Assembly: GCF_905147045.1 (NCBI RefSeq)
Contig: NC_065916.1
Span: 4,008,468 to 4,072,467 of the forward strand
DNA length: 64,000 bases
Source of the DNA: Nymphalis io
Taxonomy: Eukaryota; Arthropoda; Insecta; Lepidoptera; Nymphalidae
Reading direction: 5' to 3'
Part shown: piece by piece, positions 53,415 to 64,000 of the stretch
Layout of the letters: each line of letters begins with the position of its first letter
Numbering within the stretch: position 1 is the first letter of the stretch
Translations under genes and position numbers: made by a program
The notes under the pieces: model-generated
Databases searched by the model: none
What the model was told of the DNA's origin: nothing
What the model saw: only the letters and a program-made list of their open reading frames with translations

Positions 53415-54565
53415 AGGGGGGAACGGAACTACCATCTAAACCGACCCAATTGCCAACCTCACCTGCACGTGGTGCTCCCTGCTAGATAACAGACGAGGCT
53501 CTGGCGACCGATCAATGGCGGTATAACCATACGCACCATGATTGGAAAAAGGGAAACAGCGACCTTGAGGTACAAGTAACCTCTAAAATGTCTGGTGCAG
53601 AAGGCAAGGGGAAACCACTGCACTATTATTCCCTAGTTATCGGCAGCTTTATGGAATAGTCTAAGAAAGAAATGGCCCCGAGTTCCTGGCGTCCCTTAGA
53701 TGGGACAGGGGTGCTAAGAATCTCCAGGTGGAAAAAACAACAAATGAAGATAGGAACGTGGAACGTCAGAAGCTTGAAGAGTCCTGAAAAAGTCTACAAT
53801 GTCTGCAAAGAAATGCAACGAATGAAGATTAACATCATGGGACTAAGTGAGATTAGATGGATAGGCAAAGGTAAACACCAAATAGATAATAATTACACCA
53901 TGTATTACTCTGGTTCCGAGGATAGCTCCAACAAGTATGGAGTGGGAGTAATCATAAACACAAAATACATTAATACACCTGTTAACTTAGTACCAAAATC
54001 AAACCGAACCATGTTAATATCATGTAGACTCAAACAACTAAAGAAGAGAACACAGTACCACGCAATAGACGTGAGGAAACTTAAAGAACTTAACATCCAA
54101 GATAAAGTGGCGAAAGAAATAAACGAGTGGGCAGCAGATGAGAAACCTGGGATAATGCGTACGGTGGAGGAAGAGTGGTGTTCAATGAAGAACAAAATAT
54201 TAAACATCAATAAGACACACTTGAAAAGAGATTGGATTCCTAAGCAGAGTGGGATGACAGAAAAAATATATGATCTTATCGAAGAAAGGAGAATCTACAA
54301 GAATTCCGACAATAGTAAGTATACTGAGATTGATAAGAAAATTCGGCGTGAAGTTCGTTATGCTAGAGATGCTTGGTATCAGTGCAAGTGTGATTTTGTG
54401 GAGGACCTTTATGCTAAACATGATGCATTTAACCTGCATAAGGAAATAAAATCTTTGGTAGGACACAAAAAGACGACTCACCAACTTACGGATGAAAATA
54501 ATATTCCCATATTAGATATATCAGGAAAAAAACACCTATGGGAACAATACATTTCATCAATATAC
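53415..54565 (+). mobile_element. RTE-like LINE, 5' part only
   Basis: Has a typical 5' UTR (AAGGCAAGGGGAAACCACTG near 53608) and the start of the ORF but stops inside the pre-RT region near 54565. Loss of the 3' end is unusual for LINEs and implies a later deletion or recombination. Confidence 0.75.
53672..54565 (+). pseudogene. RTE-like endonuclease, internally deleted and 3'-truncated
   Basis: Starts MAPSSWRPLDGTGVLRISRW and has the endonuclease motifs IGTWNVRSL and GLSEIRW. After about residue 130 (MLISCRL) it jumps to the region between endonuclease and RT, so the catalytic GDFN and SDH motifs are missing although the frame stays open. It continues to residue about 298 (LWEQYISSIY), where LINE similarity ends; the frame then runs by chance to 54661. 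Confidence 0.75.
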
Positions 54566-55412
54566 CGACGATTTCGATTTAGACGATTAAGAAAAATGCC
54601 AGCAGATCATTTACCAGTTGATGTTGATGTTGATGACAGCTGTAACGGTATTGACGAGTAAGCTTAATGTGTGTAGACGAGTAAGGGGTGCTAGCGGCCG
54701 TATTGCGTTCGACCGTACCTGTAGTTATTACGTAGTCGTAGCCCGGTAGAAGTCGGTATCTCTTGAGGCAACTCAAGTAGACCGTGGGTGCGCGGTGCGC
54801 GTTTAACTCAGGCGGAGGTCGGGGTCTAAGAGAGACCACAATGGTGTGTAGTCACGGGGTGATACACATGGACACATCAAGGTTTCGATCCACGCGGTGG
54901 ATGCGGCAGGGCAATGTGATTGCCAGTCGGCTAGAGCCGTGGCGCTAGAGGTTTTTACTCGTAGAGTTTTGTAAACTTTAAAGATAATGTTGCAGTATAG
55001 TGTTAATGTGGAATAAAATGACTGTGGTATCTGGCCTGGCGTGGTGATCTTGACTGTAATTGTAATTTTGATTATTTTGAATTCCTATTGTTCGATATTG
55101 TTTTAAAGTAGAGTTGAAGTTGAGTTGTTAATAGAAATTAAACTGTAGTGATCTAAGAGTTTCTTTATTTATCCGATGTGTATGTAATGTCAGAAGTGGC
55201 CGAGCAGAACAAGGTTTTCCTGTGGTATGTTTTGTCGGCAGGTTAACAATCACACGTGGGCGTGTGCAAGCAGGATGGCCGTGTCGCAACCGGGTGAATT
55301 ATTTCGGTCAACGCCATCTAGTGGTATACGTTCGAGACTACGTTATGGAATCGTTTCCGGAACGCCAGCGCCACGTAGCGGCACTCGATGGAGTTTGTAT
55401 AAGCATGCGCCA
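54566..55412 (+). other. Unidentified repeat-like region, host of a LINE insertion
   Basis: GC-richer than its surroundings, with AATAAAATG near 55012 and a block TGTCAGAAGTGGCCGAGCAG at 55189-55208 that looks like the start of an LTR element's internal region. A short acidic frame ends at 54661. Together with 56337-56540 it may be an LTR or non-autonomous element split by the Jockey insertion. No diagnostic protein is present. Confidence 0.4.
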
Positions 55413-55424
55413 GAGGGGAACGTC

Positions 55425-56122
55425 CTACCACCAGATCGTCGCCATAAACAGGATGCAACGCGTGTTGGATCTGATACCGGATTGGCTAGACAAGTGGAGG
55501 ATGGCTGTCAACGTTGGTAAGACGGCCGCTCTGCTTGTCGGTGCTGATAAGCCGATGCGTCGGCTCACCTTCCGAGGCCAGGACGTGGGATGGCAGACCT
55601 CAGTCTGCTACTTGGGGTGTCACTTGGACCGCAGGCTGCGCATGATACCCACCGTTAACAAGGTGGTGAGTCATGCCGCGGCTGCCCGGTCTAAGCTGCA
55701 CACCCTCTTCACGTCGCGGCTTCCGTTGAAGACCAGACTGAGGGTCTACGGTGCCTACGTCCGCTCGCGCCTGACGTATGCGGCCCCCGCCTGGTACGCA
55801 CTCTGCTCAGCGTACCAGAAGCGGAGGATTCAGATCCAACAGAACCGATGCCTACGCTTGATTGTAGGAGCTCCGAGGTACCTCAGAAATGATGTCATCC
55901 ATCGAGACACCAGGACGCCCACCGTGAGGAGTTCGTCCGCAAGCTCGCTCGCTCGCTATTTCCTAAGGCAGATAGCAGTGCGAGCGTACACCTCCACGGT
56001 ATAGCACCGCTTCATGCCAGACCACCTGAGGGGCGTCCGCTACCTCGTGAGCTCCTACTGTCGCCGACCATCAGCGCCGATGCGGGCATCGGTGAAGAGG
56101 ACGACGACGATCTGGAGACATG
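55425..56122 (+). pseudogene. Jockey-type RT C-terminal part, copy 1
   Basis: Encodes the RT thumb and C-terminal domain (YHQIVAINRMQRVLDLIPDW, SVCYLGCHLDRRLRMIPTVN, SRLTYAAPAWYALCS). A missing base at about 55924 (CACCGTGAGG against CACCGTGGAGG in copy 2) shifts the last 65 codons out of frame. Codons around 55628 are intact here but frameshifted in copy 2. Confidence 0.85.
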
Positions 56123-56172
56123 ATAGGACGACATCACCCTCAAGAAGGGAAAATCGTAATCGTAATCGAAAC

Positions 56173-56324
56173 TTATAGCCACCGGGTCATAACGACCCTG
56201 GCCCTCTGGCCCAAAACGAAAGGACACGACGGATGAATCCGTCGGGGAGGACCATCCCGGGTAGGGGGGCAACCCCGAGGCCCGTACCCAGACTGGCCTA
56301 GGCCAGCCAGGAGGACCATTGATT
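56173..56324 (+). other. 3' UTR of Jockey-type LINE, copy 1
   Basis: Conserved block with CCACCGGGTCATAACGACC, GGACACGACGGATGAATCCG and CCCAGACTGGCCTAGGCCAG; also at 60605-60763 and as an old fragment at 33611-33728. Confidence 0.8.
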
Positions 56325-56336
56325 GAGGGGAACGTC

Positions 56337-57047
56337 GGACAGGACTACTCTCCGAGCGTTCGGCGCGTGCGGTCACAGAACCATCGCGCATTCCGGTCAC
56401 CTACTTAAACTGTGTTACTGAGTCATTATACTGTGGTTGATTGTAAAAGTGTGTTTTCTTGGTCCTTCGTCACCCACCGATAGACGCCCACATAAGAAAA
56501 CCATGAACTATAACTGTGGTGATGGCCCTCCGCCGTCATATAAAATACAAATTTGATGATAAATATAGAGTAAATGTAAAAAATACACTTATAAATATAC
56601 ATTTTTTTAGTAGGATTACTTTTTAGGTATTTTTAGTTCATACAAATTATAAATTAAAATATTTACTTACAATTGTTTTTACAGATGAAAAACGAAACAG
56701 CAAATTATTTAATTAATTTTGTTCCCATAAATATTTCTGAATTTCAAAATGGTGTCACTTAAAAATGTCTTACGTTTGTGTTACATAAATACGTATATTT
56801 AACTTAAAATAGCAAGTTATATCAGCTTACAGGAACTAGAAAAATCATTTAGATTTAATGTACAAAATTTAAATACTTCGACAAAAGATATGTATACAAC
56901 AATACAATAATATGAATCGCACCAAAATTTAAATTTAAAATGGCGTCATGATTATGTTTAAAAATATTTAATATTTTAATAAATTTAAATAACACAATAC
57001 GAATTTGAAAATGGGGTCTTTTCAAAATAACAGAATATGACATAACA
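56337..57047. other. Right half of the unidentified region, then AT-rich DNA
   Basis: 56337-56540 continues the GC-rich sequence interrupted by the Jockey insertion. From 56541 on it is AT-rich with nothing recognised. Confidence 0.4.
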
Positions 57048-57350
57048 GAGCATTTTGGCCTAGTGGTAAGAACGCGTGAATCTTAACCGATGATCGTGGG
57101 TTCAAACCCGGGCAAGCACCACTGAATTTTCATGTGCTTAATTTGTGATTATAATTCATCTCGTGCTTTACGGTGAAGGAAAACATCGTGAGGAAACCTG
57201 CATGTGTCTAATTTCACTGAAATTCTGCCACATGTGAATTCTACCAACCCGCATTGGAGCAGCGTGGTGGAATAAGCTCCAAACCTTCTCCTCAAAAAGA
57301 GGAGAGGAGGCCTTTAGCCCAGCAGTGGGACATTCACAGGCTGTTACGGT
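57048..57350 (+). mobile_element. SINE-1, full length
   Basis: Head CCTAGTGGTAAGAACGCG and GGGTTCAAACCCGGGC, full body, and end CCCAGCAGTGGGACATTCAC. Confidence 0.88.
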
Positions 57351-57775
57351 TAAGGTTATATAATTAACATTATTTTATGCTGCAATTTTTTTAAATTTGT
57401 TATGTGTAATATAATAATCAGGTTAGTAAAGGCTTGAATATGTTTTTTTATTTAAAAAAATAACTTTTAACGCGACACGTTTTCTTAAACCAAAAACGTA
57501 AATGATACTAATTATCTTTGTTTAAAAAAAATCTTATTCAACCATTAATTGCTTTTATTAAATTATGTTTAATATTATTGTAGTTTAATTAATATCGATG
57601 CCACAGATAGCTATAAAAATATTAATTAATACAAATCATAAAAAGTCAATGTCATATCGTCTAAAGTAAAATCGGCATTAAATAATCCGATCATTGATAG
57701 TTAGATATCGTAATGTTATATAAATATGTATCATTATCTTAAAATTGCAATTATAAGTAAATAATAATAATAATA
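57351..57775. other. Unassigned AT-rich stretch ending in (TAA)n
   Basis: Nothing recognised except the (AAT)n run at 57761-57775 directly before the Jockey-type LINE. Confidence 0.4.
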
Positions 57776-60763
57776 AGCTGGAATAGCCGCTCTTGCGAAG
57801 CTTAATTCCAGCTGAGAATACTTTATTGGAACCCAGGTGGCATACGCGGCCATATCCGGGAGCTGACCCTACTCACCCAGTCGCAGGATATTCACGTAAT
57901 CCTCCTGGGCGAGACGAAGCTCTCGGCCGAAATCGAGCTCCGAATCCCGAACTTCTTCGTGTATCGGCGAGATGAAGTCTCTCCCCGGGGCTGCCCATTC
58001 AGAGGAACTGCAGCCCTGGTGAGGAGGGATATCATACACGAAGAACTTGCACATGCACCGTTTGTGAGCCTACGTACGCAGGGGGTGCGAGTGCATGCTG
58101 GTGAGACGGAGCTGCTGCTGTATGCCGCCTACAAGCCACCCGGACAGGTTTTCTGCAGCACCGATGTCCAATCGCTTATTGACTCGCCGATGCCTACACT
58201 GATCGTGGGTGATCTGAACGCGAAGCACCATGCTTGGGGCTCGCGCGTCATCACCCAGGCGGGTAGGCACCTGCTCGAGGATAGCGAACGACAGGGTTAC
58301 GGTGTGTTGGGTCCAGGAGCGCCGACCCACATACCGACTAACCCTACGTACCAGCCGGACGTCCTGGACATCGTGCTGCACCACCGACTAGACGCACCCA
58401 TCGATGTTGAGGTGAACTACGACCTCAACACACAGCACCTACCGATTGTGGTCACAATCGCCCTCCAGCGCGACTTCACAGTGCCCTGCTCCCCTCGTTT
58501 GCGGGTCGACTGGGGGCGCTACTCCTCAGAGCTCTCGGAGTTTGAGCTCACGGTCCCGATCGCGACGACTGAAGATGTAGAAGGAGCTGCTTCTAAAATT
58601 TCTGAGGCGATCCAGAAAGCCAAAGAAGCAGCCACCTCTCAAGGAAACACGCCGAGAAGTCGTCAGGACCAGCTGCCGAGCTCGCTCCGAGTGAAACTGA
58701 GGAAGAAGCGTAATCTTCGCCGACTATGGGCGCGAACGCGCTGCCCGAGGGTGAAGCGTGACCTCAATAGGATTGCAGAGGAAGTGTCGCGTGCGCTCGT
58801 GGCTCTCGAGGATGACTTCTGGGAGGCCACCATCGATCGAGCATCCGAGCACGACACTACGCTGTACCACCTCTGCAAACAGCTTACCGGACATGACTCG
58901 CCTGTCTACCCGCTCCTAGATCGAGCGGGTAACAGAAGATATTCCGCCAGCGACAAAGCAGAGATCCTGGCGGAATATTTGGAGGGTCAATTTACCCCCA
59001 ACCCACCGGACTTATCTAAGATCGATGTCGTTCATCATCACGCGGCGATCCAGAGTCAAGTGGAGGTATTCCTGTCGGCCCCAATCCCGCCGCTCCAGGG
59101 AGACGATTATATCTCTCTGTTCGAGCTGCGGAAGGCCGTCTTCCGACTACCGAAGAGGAAGGCGCCAGGCCCCGACGGAATTACCAACGCCGCGTTGATG
59201 CAGCTACCCAACAACTGCCTCGTAGCGCTCGCGAGTGCATTTAACGGGATACTCCGGACCGGACACTTCCCCGAGGCGTGGAAGAGAGGGAAGGTTATCG
59301 CCCACCCTAAACCCGGGAAGGATCGTCGCTTCCCGGCAAGCTATCGGCCTATCACGCTACTCTCGCACATCGCCAAGCTGTTCGAGCGTCTGTTGCTGCG
59401 GAGACTTGCGCCTCACCTGCCCCTGCGCGAGGAGCAGTTCGGATTCCGCAGCGACCACTCAACGACGCTCCAGCTGGCGAGAGTTCTTAGCCACTTAGCC
59501 AGTGAGCGAAACAAAGGGCATCCCACCGTCGGGGTCTTTCTCGACATGGAGAAGGCCTTCGACCGGGTGTGGCATGCCGGACTCCTGGCTAAGCTCTTGA
59601 CTACCTCGGCGCCTCTCGCGTATGTGCAAGTAGTGGCGTCGTTTTTGGAAGGCTGAAGCTTCTATGTCTCGGTGGAAGGCACGGATTCTCAGCCGCGCCC
59701 CATTCGAGCCGGAGTACCCCAGGGTAGCTGCCTGTCACCGCGTCTATATGCGGTGTACACGGACGACATCCCTACCCTTCGTGACCATCTGCGAGAGGGT
59801 GAAGAGGATGTGATGCTGGCCCTGTACGCGGACGACAACGCATTCTTTTCGTCGTCCTACCACCAGATCGTCGCCATAAACAGGATGCAACGCGTGTTGG
59901 ATCTGATACTGGATTGGCTAGACAAGTGGAGGATGGCTGTCAACGTTGGTAAGACGGCCGCTCTGCTTGTCGGTGCTGATAAGCCGATGCGTCGGCTCAC
60001 CTTCCGAGGCCAGGACGTGGGATGGCAGACCTCAGTCTGCTACTTGGGGTGTCACTTGGACCCAGGCTGCGCATGATACCCACCGTTAACAAGGTGGTAA
60101 GTCATGCCGCGGCTGCCCGGTCTAAGCTGCACACCCTCTTCACGTCGCGGCTTCCGTTGAAGACCAGACTGAGGGTCTACGGTGCCTACGTCCGCTCGCG
60201 CCTGACGTATGCGGCCCCCGCCTGGTACGCACTTTGCTCAGCGTACCAGAAGCGGAGGATTCAGATCCAACAGAACCGATGCCTACGCTTGATTGTAGGA
60301 GCTCCGAGGTAAGTCAGAAATGATGTCATCCATAGAGACACCAGGACACCCACCGTGGAGGAGTTCGTCCACAAGCTCGCTCGCTCGCTATTTGCTAAGG
60401 CAGATAGCAGTGCGAGCGTACACCTCCACGGTATAGCACCGCTGCATGCCAGACCACCTGAGGGGCATCCGTTACCTCGTGAGCTCTTACTGTCGCCGAC
60501 CATCAGCGCCGATGCGGGCATCGGTGAAGAGGACGACGACGATCTGGAGACACGGTAGGACGACATCATCCTCAAAAAAGGAAAATCGTAATCGTAATCG
60601 TAAGGACTTATAGCCACCGGGTCATAACGACTCTGGCCCTCTGGGCCAAAACGAAAGGACACGACGGATGAATCCGTCGGGGAGGACCATCCCGGGTAGG
60701 GGGGGCAACCCCGAGGCCCGTACCCAGACTGGCCTAGGCCAGCCAGGAGGACCATTGATTGAT
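57776..60763 (+). mobile_element. Jockey-type LINE, copy 2, near complete ORF2
   Basis: Begins with a 9-bp inverted repeat (AGCTGGAAT at 57776-57784 and ATTCCAGCT at 57804-57812), then an ORF starting in the first endonuclease motif, and ends with the 3' UTR at about 60763, where the duplicated TGGATAATAGAATAACGG block starts. No ORF1 precedes it, so the 5' end is probably truncated. Confidence 0.85.
57805..60556 (+). pseudogene. Jockey-type endonuclease-RT, copy 2, with a stop and a frameshift
   Basis: Endonuclease from FQLRILYWNPGGIRGH through LGETKL and VGDLNAKHHAWGS. The usual catalytic asparagine pattern GDxN is present; SDH is replaced by TQHLPIV. RT has RKAPGPDGITNAALMQLPNN, HPKPGKDRRFPASYRPITLL, GVFLDMEKAFDRVWH and IRAGVPQGSCLSPRLYAVYT, then the YADD box near 59826. 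TGA at 59654-59656 interrupts (FLEG then stop), and a missing base near 60063 (GGACCCAGG against GGACCGCAGG in copy 1) shifts the frame; TAA occurs at 60310. C-terminus ends ISADAGIGEEDDDDLETR. Confidence 0.87.
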
Positions 60764-61680
60764 GGATAATAGAATAACGGAAGCTTTTACAAAGATTAAT
60801 ATAATTGAAAAATGAGTATGAAAACTAGATACAGATGTTTAGACAACTTGTAGCCGAGATGGCCCAGTGGTAAGAACGCATGAATCTTAACCGATGATCG
60901 TGAGTTCAAACCCGGGCAAGCACCACTGAATTTTCATGTGCTTAATTTGTGATTATAATTCATCTCTGCTTGACGGTGAAGGAAAACACCGTGAGGAAAC
61001 CTGCATGTGTCTAATTTCACTGAAATTCTGCCACATGTGTATTCCACCAACCCGCCTTTAGCCCAGCAGTGGGACATTCACAGGCTGTTACGAATACGAA
61101 CGGTTTAGACAACTGCACGGGACTAATAATGGTACTTGTGTGTGCGTGCAAGCACAGACAGTCTCTATTCCCACACACTCTTAATCCTATTGAGAACCGA
61201 GATGGTAGTGAATAGAATGTGTAAATCGTTACCAATGATAGCGTGTTAAAACCCAGATTAGCACCACTAAATTGGAACAGCGTATTGGAATAAGCTCCTC
61301 ATCAAAGGGAGAAGAGGGAGGGATTAGCCCAGCCGTGGGACATTGACATTTACATAAAATCCCAGGGTGAAAATTAGAGAGTTCAGGTGCAAACAATGTC
61401 TTTACATGCTTCCAAATCTCACTTCTAGTGTACAACTTACTTTTACTTTTCTTTTCTATTTACTTATTATAAAAAAATAACGCCTCTGCTGGGCTAAGCC
61501 CTCCCCTCCACTTGTGATTTGGAGCTCTAAATTGCAGTTTCAATGCGGGTTGATGGATATACATAGCAATACTTCATCCCATAAAAGCAGATCTCCTGAC
61601 AATGTGCCCATTAATTAAGCACATCAAAGTGCAGTGGTGTTTGCCCGGGCTTTGCAAGTGGGTGGGGGATTGTTCTTATA
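60764..61680. repeat. Dispersed duplicated block, copy 3 (with SINE-1)
   Basis: Collinear with 38661-39571 and with the matching part of 24545-25535. SINE-1 at 60846-61091 is the internally shortened form, as at 38750. The right end GTGGGTGGGGGATTGTTCT joins a short dispersed repeat, not exon 7. Confidence 0.85.
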
Positions 61681-61818
61681 GCATATGGGCCACCTGATGG
61701 TAAGTGGTCACCAACGCCCATAGATATTGACATTGCAAGAAATGTTAACCATCGCTTACATCGCCAATGCGCCACCAACCTTGGGAACTAAGATGTTATG
61801 TCCCTTGTGCCTGTAATT
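61681..61818 (+). repeat. Short dispersed lepidopteran-type repeat, 5' cut
   Basis: Same as 40096-40245, beginning at GCATATGGGCCACCTGATGG. Confidence 0.8.
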
Positions 61819-61882
61819 AAATACTCAATATTTAATTTAGTTACTAGAACTCACGACTTCAACAAGATAATAACGAACGTAC

Positions 61883-61976
61883 CTTGAGTGAGAACGCCTA
61901 TGAGCGTCGACTTGCCCGCCTCGTTCGCCCCCATCACCGCGACCCGCAGCTCGACGCTCTGCTGCGTGTCCGCCAG
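61883..61976 (-). pseudogene. Second copy of GTPBP1/2-like exon 6 (P-loop), isolated
   Basis: Identical coding sequence to 40310-40403, including both splice sites, but exon 7 is absent on its left and exon 5 on its right. It lies in a duplicated intron block (61681-62640 against 40096-40890) and cannot yield a product alone. Confidence 0.88.
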
Positions 61977-62068
61977 CTGCGAACCGAGTACGTACTGTAG
62001 CGTAGACAGGTTTAGACAGAGATAGAATTATCAAATCTTTTGACCCTTATCGTGTAACCAGTGTTGGT

Positions 62069-62100
62069 GTTTGTTTCGCTACTTAAGTAGCGAAACAAAC
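62069..62100. repeat. 32-bp perfect palindrome
   Basis: The sequence GTTTGTTTCGCTACTT is followed by its exact reverse complement, centred on CTTAAG. The counterpart at 40496-40522 keeps only part of the right arm. Confidence 0.9.
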
Positions 62101-62649
62101 TTGACAGTTGGTGCGTTCATTGTGTTTTATGTTCAATTTTCGCTTATATTTATGTTAGAAAACGATTCTAATCCAGTGTAAAGGCCGAGAAACAATCCTT
62201 ATATCATATCGATGGTTATACAGTGGTGCAGTGTCGTATTATTTCATGTTAAAGCGACAGCAAGAAGAAAATTGCCGGCGTGTGTTTTCACGCGTAAGTA
62301 CGACTATTTTGTCTCAAAATATAGATTCTCAGTGATGTTTATTTATGCCATAGCATGACGGAACCTTATATCGTATTAAAATCCTAAAGATAATATGATT
62401 TTCCAGTTTTTATTATTCATAACCTATAATTATTTATCATGTAAGTGCTGAAAGCATCGGCTAAAAAAAGTCCCGATATTCTATAAAAAATATCGACTCG
62501 TCGACAATGAAACAAATAAATACGGAGTCCATTAATAAACTAAAGTGCTTCGTTATATGTATATATGTTATTTTAATTTATTCGTTATCCTATTTATAGT
62601 TTTCTAACGACAACATGATTTAACATTCTTCATGAATTTATTATATAAT

Positions 62650-64000
62650 TTATTATATAAGTATGTATTTACAAAAGAAAAGTAGTATATGTAGTATATC
62701 AGTTGTCTGGTTTCCAGAGCACGAGTTTTGTACAAGCTTAATTTGGGATCAGATGGCCGTGTGTGAAAAATGTCCCAGGATATTATTATTATTATTAGTT
62801 TCAAATATTTAGAATTAGGATTACGTTGTTAATGTACCAGGAGAACATAAACAGTGAGACGGTTTCACCGAACGATTAGATTGAAAGAGTAAATTAGTTT
62901 TACTTAGGATTACAGTGTTAATGTACCAGGAGATCATAAACAGTGAGTCGGTCTCACCGAACGATTAGATTAAAAGAGTCAATTAGTTTCAGTTAGGATT
63001 ACAGTGTTAATGTACCAGGAGATCATAAACAGTGAGTCGGTCTCACCGAACGATTAGATTAAAAGAGTCAATTAGTTTCAGTTAGGATTACAGTGTTAAT
63101 GTACCAGGAGATCATAAACAGTGTGTCGGTCTCACCGAACGATTAGATTAAAAGAGTCAATTAGTTCCAGTTAGGATTACAGTGTTAATGTACCAGGAAA
63201 TCATAAACTGTGAGTCGGTCTCACCGAACGATTAGATTAAAAGAGTCAATTATATTCAGTTAGGATTACAGTGTTAATGTACCAGGAGATCATCAACAGT
63301 GAGTCGGTCTCACCGAACGATTAGATTAAAAGAGTCAATTAGTTTCAATTAGGATTACAGTGTTTGCATTTGTGTGCATGAACATGTCTGTTTGTCCTGA
63401 GTCTGGGTGTAATTTTCTGTATAAATATGTATTTACATAAGAAAAGTAGTATATGTAGTATATCAGTTGTCTGGTTTCCATAGCACGAGTTTTGTACAAG
63501 CTTAATTTGGAATCAGATGGCCGTGTGTGAAAAATGTCCCAGGATGTTATTTTTATTAGTTTCAAAGATTTAGAATTAGGATAACGTTGTTAATGTACCA
63601 GGAGAACATAAACAGTGAGACGGTTTCACCGAACGATTAGATTAAAAGAGTCAATTATATTCAGTTAGGATTACAGTGTTAATGTACCAGGAGATCATCA
63701 ACAGTGAGTCGGTCTCACCAAAAGATTAGATTAAAAGAGTCAATTAGTTTCAGTTAGGATTACAGTGTTTGCATTTGTGTGCATGAAAATGTCTGTTTGT
63801 CCTGAGTCTGGTTGTAATTTTCTGTATAAATATGTATTTACATAAGAAAAGAAGAATATATATAGTACATCAGTTGTCTGGTTTAAATAGCACGAGTTTT
63901 GTACAAGCCTAATTTGGGATCAGATGGCCGTGTGTGAAAAATGTCCCAGGATGTTATTATTATTAGTTTCAAAGATTTAGAATTAGGATTACGTTGTTAA
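62650..64000 (-). repeat. 89-bp satellite array, inverted copy with SINE-2 pieces
   Basis: Units are the reverse complement of those at 42795-44440, with the same 89-bp period (CACCGAACG markers at 62866, 62955 and so on). SINE-2 fragments in plus orientation lie at 62650-62795, 63367-63560 and 63773-63970. The last two start at the same truncation point (GTTTGCATTTGTGTGCATGA), about 405 bp apart, so they were amplified with the satellite. The array runs off the right edge. Confidence 0.9.

Larger units (their letters stand above)
55425..56324 (+). mobile_element. Jockey-type LINE, copy 1, 5'-truncated, with target duplication
   Basis: Starts inside the RT (CTACCACCAGATCG) and ends in the 3' UTR at CCATTGATT. 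GAGGGGAACGTC occurs at 55413-55424 and again at 56325-56336, a 12-bp target duplication that fixes both ends. Confidence 0.9.

Overview
The window is nuclear DNA of an insect, almost certainly a moth or butterfly. It has a eukaryotic 18S-5.8S-28S ribosomal cassette, spliced exons of a conserved animal GTPase gene, tRNA-derived SINEs of lepidopteran style, and many LINE and LTR retrotransposons. There is no bacterial gene organisation, operon or CRISPR array.

Layout. (1) 1-11575: the edge of a ribosomal DNA array on the minus strand: 5' end of 28S, ITS2, 5.8S, ITS1, complete 18S, the external spacer, then an intergenic spacer array of 157-bp and 190-bp units. A 5'-truncated LINE with a long open reading frame sits inside that array. 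(2) 11576-33000: a nest of retroelements: a decayed RTE LINE, a Zenon-like LINE whose 5' UTR was hit by a Gypsy element with only 91-bp LTRs, a rearranged fragment of a host GTPase gene, a third LINE inside a SINE, then a second copy of the Gypsy plus Zenon-like block. (3) 32370-45970: a host gene of the GTPBP1/GTPBP2 family on the minus strand, spread over about a dozen exons. Its introns hold a Dong/R4-like LINE, SINEs and an 89-bp satellite. (4) 47281-60763: three further LINE groups: a nearly intact RTE copy with a C-terminal zinc finger, a 3'-truncated RTE copy, and two Jockey-type copies, one with a clean 12-bp target duplication. (5) 60764-64000: a second copy of one GTPase intron block including its P-loop exon, ending in the 89-bp satellite in inverted orientation.

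The genes do not form a pathway. The theme is a housekeeping GTPase locus next to an rDNA border that repeated transposition and ectopic recombination have partly duplicated, inverted and broken. Several single-base differences between copies (homopolymer lengths, one-base gaps) could be real decay or assembly error, and the sequence alone cannot decide. No new defence or metabolic system is visible. The most unusual items are the 91-bp-LTR Gypsy element, the two-length rDNA spacer repeat, the shuffled GTPase exons and several perfect palindromes.
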